Origin: Bacteroidales bacterium UBA1176
GTDB taxonomy: Bacteria; Bacteroidota; Bacteroidia; Bacteroidales; WCHB1-69
Reading direction: 5' to 3'
NCBI GenBank assembly: GCA_002311645.1
Contig: DBYW01000003.1
Span: forward strand, 162,814 to 226,813
DNA: 64,000 nt
Shown piece by piece: positions 17,994 to 30,000 of the stretch. The position numbers were made by a program, and so were the translations under genes. The first letter of the stretch is position 1, and each line of letters begins with the position of its first letter. Under the pieces are notes generated by a model. That model saw only the letters and a program-made list of their open reading frames with translations, was not told the origin of the DNA and ran no database searches.

Positions 17994-19898
17994 ATGAATA
18001 CCATCACTCCCATGCATAGAATCAGAATCACCGTTTTAGTCGTCTTCGCACTGCTGTGCTCGCCATCCCTGCATGCACAGGTGGTCGACTCCGCGCATCT
18101 GCTCATCCATTACGTGCCCAAGCTCGGCACGGCCACCAAAATGAACGAACAAGCGGCCATCAACGACACACTCAAGGAGAACGTCACCTACACCTACGAG
18201 ATCAGCCCGCAGAAACCGGAGCTCAACTTCAACCCCTCCGACATCAAGGTCAGCAAGCTCGACCCCGAGGTGAAGGAGGTGCTCTACCGCAACTACATCA
18301 AGCTGGGCTTCGGCTATCCCATCACCCCCTTGGCGGAGTTGTCGATGCACAACTGCCAGAATGCCAAATACTCCTACGGCCTCAATTTCCACCACTTCTC
18401 CTCCTGGGCACCGCCCATCGGCAAAATACAGAAGCAGTATGCCTATGCTCCCACCAGCGACACCCGGCTGCACCTCTTCTTCAACCGTTTCTTCCAAAAC
18501 CAGACCTTGTACTCATCCGTCGGCTACAACCATGAGTTAGCCAACCTCTACGGCTACAACCGCAACTGGGGCATCCCTGAGCAATACTACGCCAAAGAGT
18601 ACCGCGACAGCATCCACAACAACTTCAACCACGTGCGCGCCGAGATTGGCATCCGCTCCAACTACACCACCGAGGACAAGAAGTTCAAGGAGGACGTGAA
18701 ACTCAAATACGACTTCATACACACTTACTGGAAGGACATGGAACACGATGCCGGACTGCGTGCCATCTTAGCCTATGATGCAAGATTCCTGAAAATTTCC
18801 GGCTACCAGCACTATCAATTCGACATCGACTTCGACTTCTACCACAACCATTGGGGCGACTCCGTGAACATTGGGGCGCATGAGATCCGTCGTGTACCAC
18901 GGCTCACCAACAGTTTCAAGGTCGAGTTCCGCCCGACGATGAACTTCACCATCAAAGAGTACCACCTTCTGGTGGGCGTGGGCGTGCCTATTGTCATGGC
19001 CAACAACAAGTCCCACGTGCCGGTCTACCCTATCGCCGAGTTGCAAATGGGGCTCGTCCGCGGCCTGCTCAGCCTGTATGTGGGCGTGGACGGCAAGTCG
19101 GAGTACAATTCGCTGCAAAGCCTGCTGTACGAGAACCCTTACGTCAAACCGCAACTTGACAGCCTGAAGTTCACCCGTTCGCAAATCAGCATCTATGGCG
19201 GCGTGAAAGGCAATATCGTCAAAAAACTCAACTATCACATCTCGGCCCGCTACGCCTACGTGAAGGACTATCCGTTCTTCGTTTTGGACACGCGCAGCCA
19301 ACTGAAGAACCAATTCGACCTCATGTACGCCGACAAGGGGAGCACGCTCAACGTCTGCGCCAACCTCAGCTGGGAAGCCATCAACCACCTCTACCTCAAC
19401 CTGACGGCCAACTATTGGGACTACTTCTTCCTGCACCTTGACGTTCCCGGCATCGGACACCTTGAAAAACCGCTGTACAAGCCGCGCTGGGGCATCGGCT
19501 TCGAAGGCAAGTACATTCTCCGTGACAAATTCATCTTGGATCTGAATGCGAGCATCGCGTTCGGCCGCAGCGCCATTTCGCCCGTCACGGCCACCGACTC
19601 GCTCGGCAATACCTATATCAGCCACTATGAAGTCATCAACGACTTGCAGAAAAACAACGAAGGCAAAAAGTTGATGAAACCGATCCTCAACTTTGGCGTG
19701 GGCGTCGAGTACCTCATCAACAAGCAACTGACCGCCTTTGCGATGGTGAACAACATCGGCTGCCAATACGCCTCCACCTACTACAACTTCAACAATTTCG
19801 GCATCAATGTGTTAGTGGGTGTCAGCTACTCCTTCGGCAACGAACCGCTGAAGAATGTCAGAAAAAAGAAGAGCACAACAACCCAACCAGTCCAATAA
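17994..19898 (+). CDS. Outer-membrane beta-barrel protein
   Basis: A 634-residue protein with a signal peptide (RITVLVVFALLCSPSLHAQ). Most of the remainder is alternating aromatic and polar beta-strand sequence (for example YIKLGFGYPITPLAELSMHN, HLFFNRFFQNQTLYSSVGYN, YLNLTANYWDYFFLHL), ending in a typical last barrel strand (INVLVGVSYSFG) and a short basic tail. I see no TonB box or plug domain, so I do not call it a TonB-dependent receptor. I place the start at the ATG at 17994; a TTG at 17985 and an ATG at 18012 are also possible. It is paired with the upstream TPR gene. Confidence 0.75.
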   Translation: MNTITPMHRIRITVLVVFALLCSPSLHAQVVDSAHLLIHYVPKLGTATKMNEQAAINDTLKENVTYTYEISPQKPELNFNPSDIKVSKLDPEVKEVLYRNYIKLGFGYPITPLAELSMHNCQNAKYSYGLNFHHFSSWAPPIGKIQKQYAYAPTSDTRLHLFFNRFFQNQTLYSSVGYNHELANLYGYNRNWGIPEQYYAKEYRDSIHNNFNHVRAEIGIRSNYTTEDKKFKEDVKLKYDFIHTYWKDMEHDAGLRAILAYDARFLKISGYQHYQFDIDFDFYHNHWGDSVNIGAHEIRRVPRLTNSFKVEFRPTMNFTIKEYHLLVGVGVPIVMANNKSHVPVYPIAELQMGLVRGLLSLYVGVDGKSEYNSLQSLLYENPYVKPQLDSLKFTRSQISIYGGVKGNIVKKLNYHISARYAYVKDYPFFVLDTRSQLKNQFDLMYADKGSTLNVCANLSWEAINHLYLNLTANYWDYFFLHLDVPGIGHLEKPLYKPRWGIGFEGKYILRDKFILDLNASIAFGRSAISPVTATDSLGNTYISHYEVINDLQKNNEGKKLMKPILNFGVGVEYLINKQLTAFAMVNNIGCQYASTYYNFNNFGINVLVGVSYSFGNEPLKNVRKKKSTTTQPVQ

Positions 19899-19901
19899 AC
19901 C

Positions 19902-19931
19902 TTGGACGTTTGCAAAAAAATCGTATTTTTG
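19902..19931 (+). promoter_or_regulatory. Consensus Bacteroidota promoter of the tRNA gene
   Basis: TTG (19902-19904), a 19-base spacer, and TATTTTTG (19924-19931) match the Bacteroidota promoter exactly. It lies 27 bases upstream of the mature tRNA 5' end. Confidence 0.8.
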
Positions 19932-19958
19932 CAGCCTCAAAAGATTGCACGGCAATCG

Positions 19959-20032
19959 GGTCCCATAGCTCAGTTGGTTAGAGCAGCTGACTCATAATCA
20001 GCGGGTCCTTGGTTCGAGCCCAAGTGGGACCA
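19959..20032 (+). tRNA. tRNA with CAU anticodon (elongator Met or Ile2)
   Basis: A 74-base cloverleaf folds completely. It has a 7-bp acceptor stem (GGTCCCA/TGGGACC), a 4-bp D stem (GCTC/GAGC) with GG in the loop, a 5-bp anticodon stem (GCTGA/TCAGC) with loop CTCATAA, a 5-base variable loop, and a 5-bp T stem (CTTGG/CCAAG) with loop TTCGAGC. The discriminator is A and the CCA tail is not encoded. CAU is shared by elongator tRNA-Met and lysidine-modified tRNA-Ile2; the acceptor resembles Met but this needs a covariance model. Confidence 0.93.
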
Positions 20033-20042
20033 CCCTGGAACG

Positions 20043-20080
20043 CAACCTTCCCATTTTAAACACGGGAGGGTTGTTTTTTT
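20043..20080 (+). terminator. Intrinsic terminator after the tRNA
   Basis: CAACCTTCCC (20043-20052) pairs with GGGAGGGTTG (20064-20073), one G-T wobble, and is followed by seven T's (20074-20080). Confidence 0.85.
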
Positions 20081-20094
20081 ATGCCATGAAAAAA

Positions 20095-20550
20095 GGGGAA
20101 TTATATACTTTATGGCACAAATCAGGGCATCTGCATCATTTTTATTTGGGCGTGCCGGCGCGGCGGCGGAAAATCACATTCGTTCCGTAGAGACGCAATG
20201 CATTGCGTCTCTATAATCACGCATATAACCAGATGTTTCCACCGCCGCGCCGTCGGGCTTTTCACTACAATGATTTTGGCTTAGATTCCGCCACCATTCC
20301 GCGAGACGCGAAGCGTCAAGCGAAACCTCCGTCTCGCCAGGGAACCCATTCTCGCCAAAATCATTTCCGTTTCAATCCCTCACGCAGGCTCGTCGGGCAC
20401 TACTCCTGTTCCGCGGCGAACAAAGCTCAATCTCGTATCAATGTTCTCCCGCGCCGCGATTTTCCCGCGCACCATCCCCCTCCCAGGGGTTAAAGCGCTC
20501 GTTCCTCACGCTTTAACCCCTGGCTACCGAGCCCTTGCCCCTAACGGGGC
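20095..20550. repeat. Palindrome-rich dispersed repeat, copy 1
   Basis: This intergenic block is homologous to 59097-59500. It starts GGGGAATTATATACTTTATGGCAC-like (23-24 bases shared with copy 2), then holds a perfect 26-base palindrome (arm TAGAGACGCAATG, 20188-20213) inside larger GC-rich inverted arms, and a second inverted pair AATGATTTTGGC (20269-20280) / GCCAAAATCATT (20354-20365). The bases between the AATGATTTTGGC arms differ strongly from copy 2 while the arms are identical. Downstream lie a 13-bp stem (AGGGGTTAAAGCG, 20485-20497, with its complement 20509-20521) and GCCCC/GGGGC (20537-20550), which copy 2 lacks. No coding signal is seen. Confidence 0.85.
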
Positions 20551-20564
20551 TGCTTAAAGAAGAA

Positions 20565-20735
20565 TCCAATGTCCAACATCTAATGACCAATATCCAACCA
20601 CCAACAGCCAACATCCATATTTTCTACTAATGGTTGTTAGACGTTGGATGTCGGCTGTCGAAATTAATTTCTTAATTATCAACGCCAAACACCAACCACC
20701 AATAACCAATATCCAAGCATCACGGGTACTTTTCT
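20565..20735. repeat. Low-complexity CCAATATCC-type repeats
   Basis: Degenerate short repeats of the form CCAAyATCC occur many times; CCAATATCCAA is exact at 20587-20597 and 20706-20716. The complementary form TTGGATATTGG recurs at 43110-43127. A reverse-oriented stretch near 20631-20660 could pair imperfectly with the left part. No gene or known element is recognised. Confidence 0.5.
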
Positions 20736-20805
20736 GAAACACAGCCATATCCCTTGAATCCTTGTAAAAAAAAGGCATATTCCATCCGATATCGTATTTT
20801 TTTCC

Positions 20806-20813
20806 TATTTTTG
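20806..20813 (+). promoter_or_regulatory. -7 promoter element of the giant exoprotein operon
   Basis: TATTTTTG fits TAnnTTTG. It would give a leader of roughly 200 bases before the 21025 start. The -33 TTG is not clear. This is the only convincing promoter element before the four-gene block. Confidence 0.55.
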
Positions 20814-20943
20814 CGCGACAAATAATGCGTATTTTTTCTGCATCCGCTCAGCCTGTCACTCCCAGATACAGCATCGCTCAAAAATCTCATTGACAGGACT
20901 TTATTTAAAAAAAAGAACATTTTGGCTCTGACCGGCCAAATTT

Positions 20944-20986
20944 GTTCAACAATATAATCGTCCCGATTATAACGGGACACTGTTGA
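20944..20986 (+). promoter_or_regulatory. Leader RNA with mutually exclusive hairpins
   Basis: Two stems share bases. ATAATCG (20954-20960) pairs with CGATTAT (20964-20970). Alternatively GTCCCG (20960-20965) pairs with CGGGAC (20973-20978), and an outer TCAACA (20946-20951) / TGTTGA (20981-20986) stem can close over the second form. It lies 40-80 bases upstream of the giant exoprotein start, so it could be a structural switch; this is inference. Confidence 0.4.
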
Positions 20987-21024
20987 CTTGAATAATAACA
21001 AAAGTATAAAACATATTTCGGTTT

Positions 21025-24000
21025 ATGAAAAAACTATACTTCTTGACCTTTGCGCTTCTCCTTTTCTCCTCGGCTCTTCGGGGACAAACTGTTTTGTCGG
21101 AAAATTTCGAAGGCGGCACGGATGTGAGCTGGCTCCCTGCAGGGTGGTCCGTCATCGATGCAAACAACGACAACCGAAATTGGCGGTTCCACACCTATTC
21201 GGGGTATGGTGCTCAAGTCCATTCCGGTAACGGATGCATGATCTCCGACTCCTGGTACAGCGGCCAGGGTGCCTGCACTCCGGACAACTGGCTGGTGACT
21301 CCGGCCGTAACCTTACCGGCCAACGCCGTGCTTTATTACTGGGTGGTGGCACAGAACCATTATTATACAGGCGAGAATTATGGCGTTTACATATCCACCA
21401 ACGGGGGCAACACCCCCAACGACTTCGTCTCACTGTTTGAGGAGAGTTCTGTCCCGTCAACATACGAGCAGAGGGCCATCAGCCTGGCAGCATACGCAGG
21501 CCAGACTGTGCGCCTCGCTTTCAGGCATTACAATTGCTACGACGAATATTGGATGAACATCGACGACGTGGTCATAACAAACGACCCATCGGCCGGCGGT
21601 GGCACAACGCCCATTGTGCCCGGTCCCGGCGACCAGTGTTCCTTGCAAATACATTTGGAGAGAACCCTTGGCGCCTCTTCTGCCACATACAGTGTCTATT
21701 ATATGGTGAATAACAACTATTCCAGCAGGACGCTGTTGGAGTTGGATCCGTCAACCGCCTCGTTTGACACAACACTACTGCTGCCCCCCTCCACACTTTT
21801 CGAATTGTGGGGATGGGACGGCGGAAGCGACTTTCGCTGCCGGATTATCGACGGGTCGGGGAACGTCTTCGAAGACAGCTATTATCCGAATTATAGGACT
21901 CTTGATGCCTGCTCCGCGGCCTGCAACCTGTACGTAACCTACGGTGCCAACGACACCCTGCGCAACATCAGCGACCCCAATTGGATAAAGGTCTACGCTG
22001 GGGACAACAGCTCCACCTGGTGGAATTTGTATAATTCGACTTGGACATCGGTCGGGCACACCTGGGGCGAATATATCCCCGTGTCGGCAGGCGTCCCGTT
22101 CCACTTTGTCTGGACTGAACCCGATGTGGTAAACCACTCCTCCTACTTTGTCATACGCGACAATTCGACCAACCAGGAAATCTTTAGGAAAAACGCCGGC
22201 GAGGTGCTGCCCGACGGCGAGTTCCTCATCTATACACCGACCTGCGGCTCCTGCGCGGCTTCCGACAAATGTCCCTTGACCATACACCTGTCGAGAAACG
22301 CGAACGACCCCGACCATCCCGGCGACTATATCGTAGTCTATTTTGTGGGTGGCGACTATTCAAACCAACATGAATTACGTCTCGGGCCCTCGGAAAGCAG
22401 CCTGGATACCACGCTGATGCTGTGCCCGGATATCCCCTTCGAATTAAACACGAAATGGGAAAGTGGCGTTGGCGGCTATTGCGGTCCAGACTTTCAGGCG
22501 CGTTTCGTGAACGCTTACGGGAATATAACCAATTCCGGATACTATCCCTCCTATTCCACCTCGAACCCCTGCGCCAGAACTTGCGACTACGCGGTCCGAA
22601 TTGGAGCAGCGACCGCCTTGTCCGGTGTCAATAGCACTTGGATTGAAATTTATGAGGGCAATGCCACTACTCCGTTCAAAACCATTGGACAGTCCAATTA
22701 TACAAGCGGCACCTATTATTATCCTTTTTCCGTGACGGCGGGAAAACAGTACCGCTTTGTATGGCATGAACCGGACCAGGCCAACCATGCGACCTATTTC
22801 TACATTATGGACCAGGATGATGAGACGATATTTACGAAAAACCAATACACCACGTTAGCAGACGGGGAGTTCTTCGTCGTCACCCCCACCTGCCAGGCCG
22901 TGCTGGTCACCACAGACCAGCCGACAAACATACAGACCTACTCGGCAAGATGCGGCGGCACCGTCCATACCGATGCCATTGACAACTACAACTCGAGTTA
23001 TGGCATCGACTACGGCGTTTGCTATGGCACCACCCCCAACCCGACGGTGAACGGCACTCATACCACCACTCACTCCTACTCGGGAGGAACTTTCTCGTTC
23101 ACCCATTATCTGTCGAATCTCCAAGACAACACCACCTATTATGTGCGGGCGTATGTGTCGTACATGGGGAATGTGACCTACGGCGAACAAGTGCAGTTCA
23201 CTACCCCGCAGGCCTATTTCTGCCAAACCCCATCCTCGGTGAACGGATACGGGCTCACGGGCAGCTCCGAGCTGATCACCTGGCAGGTCAACAACGTGAC
23301 CATGCCCATCGGATCCTACACCTTGCAATACAAGAAGGCCACCGATTCGGACTGGTCTGCCGAAATCAGTGTCACCGACACGCAATACGTGCTCAACGGC
23401 TTGCTGGCCAACACCCAATACAACGTCCGTGTGCGCTCTGTATGCGCCTCGGAGAACAGCTCTTGGAAGACGGCCTCTTTCACCACACCGGTGGCGATGA
23501 TGAATCATTTGTATGTGACCGTTACCGGCAGCGGCAACGGCAGCAGCTGGACAAACTCTATGGGCAGTTTCTCGGACGCTTTGAGACTGGCAGCGGAAAT
23601 CCGGCGCATATATGACACCACGGTGACCATCTGGGTGGCCGCGGGCACCTACTACGGTGACGTCGATTCTCTCCAGGCTTTCAAGATGTATGAGGGCGTG
23701 AACGTGTATGGCGGCTTCGCCGGCAATGAGCCAGACAATTACGACCTTTCATCACGCGATTTTGATGCCAACGCCACCATTCTCGACGGCCAGAACAGCC
23801 ACCGCGTGCTGTATCAGGACGGCTCCCCCACCCAAACTGTAGTCTGGGACGGTTTCACCATCCAGAATGGCGCTGCGAATTACACTTCCGGAAACACTTG
23901 GAGCAGGTTTGGAGGCGGCGCCATCTTGGCGCAGGCCTTTGAAATGCGCAACTGCCGCTTCCTGCACAATTATTCTTATTCTGACGGCGGAGCCGTGCTG

Positions 24001-27000
24001 TTGAGGCCGAACGTGTCCAATCCGGCATTCAAATTCCAAAATTGTGTATTCAGCTACAATAAGTCGGATGATGAGGGCGGTGCTGTGGCTTCCAACATTT
24101 ATATGATGAATGTCAATCCGGATACGTTGGATTTGAATCTGATATTCGATCATTGTGATTTTACGTACAACTCAGCGAATGAAAAAAGTGCGCTTGTGGA
24201 CTTTTATGGTATACTTAAATTTTATAATTGTAAATTCAAATATAATTCGGCTGTGTCTCCAAGTAGTGGAGCTACTTATTCTGGTACTGTTGAGGGTGGC
24301 CGACTCTTTGTTAACTGTGAGATTAGTCACAATAAGGCTAATGAGTATGCGGGCCTTTCTAATTCTACGGCCTCTCTTTTGAACTGTATCATCGTGAATA
24401 ATGAGGATGTGAATTCTTATCACGCATTTTCATCAGGTCTTTATAATTTCAGAGGTGTAATGACCAATTGTGTGGTATGGGGAAACAAGGTGGATGGAGT
24501 ACCTGTTAATATTTATTCCACTATTTATGGATATGATGAAATGTTAATTCAGAACTGCGCCATCGAGGGCGGCTTTGACTTTGACGGCAATCCCAATAAC
24601 ACTTTCATCACCCTGGAAAGCGAAAACTACGGAGATGCTGCGGGACGGAACTATCCCTTCTTTGCCTGCCCCGAGAACGGCGACTACCGCTTGCGTGGAC
24701 AGTCAGCCTTGGTGAATGCGGGTGTGAACAATCCAGACATGCCAGCGCAAGACCTCGCAGGTGAAGCTCGTGTGTATGGCGGCACTGTTGACATCGGCTG
24801 TTTCGAATACCAGGGCGAGGACCTTTGCATCGCACCTATCACGATGGCAGCACAGGATGTCTATGGCACTTCCGCCACCATCACCTGGCAGAACGCCAAT
24901 CCCAATGAGCCCCTGTACTATGAGCTCTCGTACAAGCAGGAGAACGAAACCACCTGGACCGTGTATCCCGGGCAGCTTCACACCACATGGGCCATGCTGA
25001 GCGGCTTGCAGCCGCAAACCAACTATGTGGTCCGTCTGCGTACTTTCTGCGACGCCGGACACACCTCCGAATATTCCCCTGAACTGAACTTCACGACCTC
25101 TTGTGCCAATGGTTATATCCATACCACCCTCGTGAATGGAACAACTGATTACTACTGGACATTTGGAGGCCTCCCCTTTGACGACGGCTATTCCTATTCA
25201 CAGCAGATTTTCAGGGCGGACGAAATGGGCTCCGCAGGTACTATTGATACGATATATCTGCAACATGACCAGACCTCCCAGGCGGCTGTGCGCAATGTGG
25301 ACATCTATATGGCGCATACCCTGAGAACCAACTTTGAGACAGGCGACGACTGGATTCCATTCGAGCAACTCACTTTGGTGTATTCGGGAAATATCACCGT
25401 TGACTGCGCCGCCGACGGAACTTGGATTCCCGTTCCTTTGCAGGTCCCCTTCGATTACAATGGGGAAAACAACCTAGCCTTGGTTTTTGATGACAACACG
25501 TATGACTGGATCAACTATTATGAGGGCTTCAGGAGTCATAAAACGACCGAAAAGACCAGCATGTCTGTGTCTCGGAGGATGTTGGACTTTGATTTCACGA
25601 ATCTTCCCACCTCCTATAGCTTGGAGACAGAGTGTATGAACATTATTTTTGCGGGAAGTTGTGCCACCGGAGGCTGCGACAGGGCCAACCTCTCTGTGAT
25701 GGATGTAACGCCGACCTCCGCCACTTTGGCCTTTACCCAAGGCGCGAATTCGACAGCCAACGACTTGCAATACAGGAAAGTTGGCGATGAAACTTACATC
25801 GTGCTGCCAACCAGCAGCAGTCCATACACTTTACAGGGCCTGACACAGAACACGGAATATGAGGTGCGCATGCGCTCCAGATGCGGATTTGAATACGGTG
25901 CCTGGAGAACCGTGCGGTTCCGCACCGGCTTGAAAAACTTGTCCAGATTGTATGTCACCACGACAGGAAATGGCGACGGCTCCAGTTGGGCCAACGCGAC
26001 CCACGACTTCCTGTGGGCATTGGAAACAGCCGAGATGATGAAGCAGACATTCGGCACGGCTCCCGACATCTGGGTGGCCGAGGGCACCTATTACGGCGAC
26101 ACCCTACACCGCGACGCATTCTTCATGAAGGAAGGCGTGAACGTGTATGGCGGTTTCGTCGGCAACGAACCCGACAATTACGACCTCTCCCAACGTGACT
26201 TTGCCCACCATGCCTCCATTTTGGATGGCAACAACCGACGTCGTGTGCTGAACCAGAGAGAGAAGTTTGCAGAGCACACCACGTGGGACGGCTTCACCAT
26301 CCAGCACGGTTATTTGGAGCAATATATAGGAAATGCCGCGGGCGCTTACCTCCGCGGAAGTGTAAGCCTCTACAATTGTGTGATAACCGACAACGATGGC
26401 AGCAATGGAGGCGTGGGTGGCCTGCAATGTATAGGAGATGAGCACAGCATATACGTACATGGAGCATACCAAACGATATACGACAGCATCTTCATCCGCA
26501 ATTGTGTGATAAGCCATAACACAAACGGCGGTGCGATTTTCGACCAGCATGTGCTGGCGGAAAACTGTGTGATTGAATACAACACTTCCGAATATGATGG
26601 TGGCGGTGTAACGCTAACGAATGGTGCGAAACTCAGGAACAGTATTGTACGGCATAACACTGCACTCCGCGAATACTATTCTTATTATGAACTTTACCAT
26701 GACGGTTACGGCGGCGGCGTTTACGCCGGGGGCCGAACAGTCGTCGAGAACTGTGAGATCACACACAATGTGGCTGCCAACGGCGGTGGTGTATGTGATG
26801 CCACGGGTGGTAATGATTCCTATAGGGATTACAAGTCCGGTATATTCAACTGCTTGATAGCCAACAATACAGCCTACAAAGGCGGCGGTGTGTATTGCAA
26901 CATCGAATCTCGTGTTGTGGGTTCCACTATTGTCAATAACATGATTGAAAGCGAAGATGACGAGGATTTGGGCGCGGGCGTTATAGGTGACCATAACACG

Positions 27001-30000
27001 TTATTGCTCAATTGTATTATCTGGGGCAACAAGAGAAACGGCACCCCGGAAGGTTATGTGCACCAACAAAGGAATACTATTGTTTTCGAGGCCAACCACG
27101 TGGCTTCAGACGTGGCCATTGAAGGGGAACACAACATCCTGCTGTTGTCAGACAGCTATGCCCATGGCATCTTCAGCCCACGCTTCGCCCATCCCGCCGA
27201 GACCGCGGGCGCCAATGATACCACCCGAAATGTCGACTGGCATTTGCTGCCAGGTTCCGCCTGCATCAACAAGGGCGACACCCTCGTGTTTGGCACCACC
27301 GACTTGGACGGTCTTGTACGCGTGCAGCAGGACACCGTTGACCTCGGTTGCTACGAGACCCCGTACAACGGCGTGGTTCTGCCCTCTTTGCCCGACAGCA
27401 TTGTCTATGTGAAGGAAGGCGGGGCCGGGACTGGAATGGGCGACAGCTGGGAGAACGCCACTGCCTCCCTCACAGACGCCCTCAATATCGCCAGTTTGAG
27501 CCGGGGCCAAGTATGGGTGGCCGCAGGCACCTATTATGGCGAAAACGCAAGTGCGGCGAATGCTTTCGAAATGAAAGCGGGAGTCAACGTGTATGGCGGC
27601 TTCGAGGGCAACGAGCCCCCGGCTTTCAACTTGGAGGAACGCGACCTTGAACACAATGTCTCCATCCTGGATGGCCAACAGCAACAGCGTGTGCTGTACC
27701 AGGCCCAAGATTTCGTGGCGGAAGATTCCGTGGCATGGGACGGCTTCACGATCCAGAACGGACGGACCACAGGCAATGGCGCCGGAGTCTTTATGCGCCA
27801 ATACAGCCGGCTGAAGAACTGTATTGTGCAGAACAATATGGTAGAAGGCTTTGGAGAGAAAAGAGGAAACGGCATTTATGTGTATAATACAAAAAATTAT
27901 TCACAGGGTTATTTCCACGATAGTGGATATACAATAATAAGCCATTGCAAGATCATCAACAATGGAGCAGAGATGACCTCCGCAACAGTATATGGTGGCG
28001 GACTCTATGCCTGGGTTGCGGAAATTGACCATACTGAGTTTGCACACAACGCTGCCTCGTATGGCGGTGGAGCATACCTGTACGAAAATGTGTCTTTGTC
28101 TAATTGCTTGATACATAACAATAAAGCATCTATGTATGGCGGCGGTGTGTATATGGAGGATAATGATATGCAAATGGTAAGTTGTGATATTGTGAAAAAC
28201 ACAGTCGCACGCAGCAATGGCGGTGGTGGACTGTACAACAAGTATGAAAGATGGGGAACTTGGGGCGAGTGGGACACCTTGCTCATGAGGAACTGTATTG
28301 TCTGGGGCAACAGGTTTGAGGGTATGGACAACGATTGGCATTCCCCCACCTATCAGGAGGAAGTGTCCATACCTGACAATATTGTGCAAGTCCGGGACAT
28401 TAACACCAGCATGAAATATTGCGCAGTGGAAGGCGGCTACGTGGGCACCGGAAACATGATGTTAGCCCCCGAAAACGACAAGTTCAACGGGGAGCAGTTC
28501 TATGTGCGTTTCATGAATCCCGATCAAGAGAACTTCCGCCTGCACCCCTTGTCCGCCTGTGTCAACAAGGGCAGCAACGGCTTTGTGGATGCCGCTTTCG
28601 ATTTCTATGGCAACATACGTATCAACGACACACTTGTGGATATAGGCTGTGCGGAAGCGGGTGAGTTGGAGTGCCTGCCGGTGACCAGCGTGACCGTGAC
28701 CGTGGACTGCGATTCCGTGCAGCTGATGTGGAACCGCGTGTTCATGGAAAACCAATGGCAGCTGTCGTATGGCGAAGTGGGTGCGGATCCTACTGTCATT
28801 CTCTTGAATGACACTGTTTATACAATATATGATTTGCCTAAAGGAAGGAACTATACCGCGTTCGTGCGCTCAATCTGCAGCGCGGACAAGCAAAGCGAGC
28901 CCTCTTCCTCCGCAAACTTCCGCACGCCTTTGTGCCTGCCGGAGGCCTGTACGCCGGTACCGGGCATAACGGCCGATGTGCAGTGCGACTCGGTCATATT
29001 GACATGGAACCGGGGCGGAAACGAGGCGCAGTGGCTCTTGTCGTATGGCGAGTCGAATGCCGCACCTGTTGAATTGTTGGTGAACGACACGGTATATACT
29101 TTAAAGAATCTGACATACGACCACAGCTATACGGCATACGTGTTTGCAATCTGCGACGACACCGTCAGGAGCGACACCTCCGTGTGGGTGAATTTCGTGG
29201 CTCAGACTTGCAATGTATCCGTATGCCCCGCCGTGACTGGCTTGACCGCTGATGTAACCTGTGATTCGGTGAAATTGAGATGGAACCACAACAATGATGC
29301 AGACCATTGGGTGGTATCGTGGGGTCAGGCCGGTGAAGAACATGTGTTGGATACTGTAGAAAACAATGTATACGTATTAAGGAACCTGCCCTTGGATCAG
29401 CTGTATACAGTTTCAGTGTTTGCCTTGTGCAATGGCAACACTTTGGCTGGTGAAACCTCGCCCTTAGTGACCTTCAGAACCCAATGCCTGCAACCGGCAC
29501 TGTTGCCGGACTTGCACGTGACAGAAGTACACTACTCCAATCCGGTGATCGGGCAAACCATGAGGGTGCAATGGACCGTGAAAAATGACGGGGATGGCGA
29601 CACGCCTCCCGGCACCACATGGCCGGATTATATCTGGTTGGTGCGTGATGCCGATGTCAGATTACATGATCCTAACGACATGAATTTGGCACAAGTGACG
29701 AATTTACAGGCTCTACAGTCTGGAGAATCATACACCAACACTGCGGATGTGGTAATACCCAACGATCTCGAACCCGGAAACTATTATCTTTTTGTTTTTG
29801 CCGACCAAACGGACGCTTACGCTATTGATTTCACTCCTGCTGGAAATGGTAATTTGGCTCCCAACCCCTACACGCCCAGCGTGACAGGTAACCCCTATCC
29901 CTATCTGAAAGGCCTTTCGCACCAAACTGGTTGGAACGCAAATCTTCCTGGAGAGGTAGTTGAAGTAGAGAATCTTGACAATTTCTTCTATGTGGTGGTG

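Noticed and set aside
17985..19898. Call as TonB-dependent receptor
   Set aside because: No TonB box, CarboxypepD-like domain or plug motif is visible; only a barrel can be supported.
20188..20213. Palindrome as a replication origin or operator
   Set aside because: No DnaA-box clusters or dnaA gene nearby, and the same palindrome lies in the second repeat copy between convergent genes.
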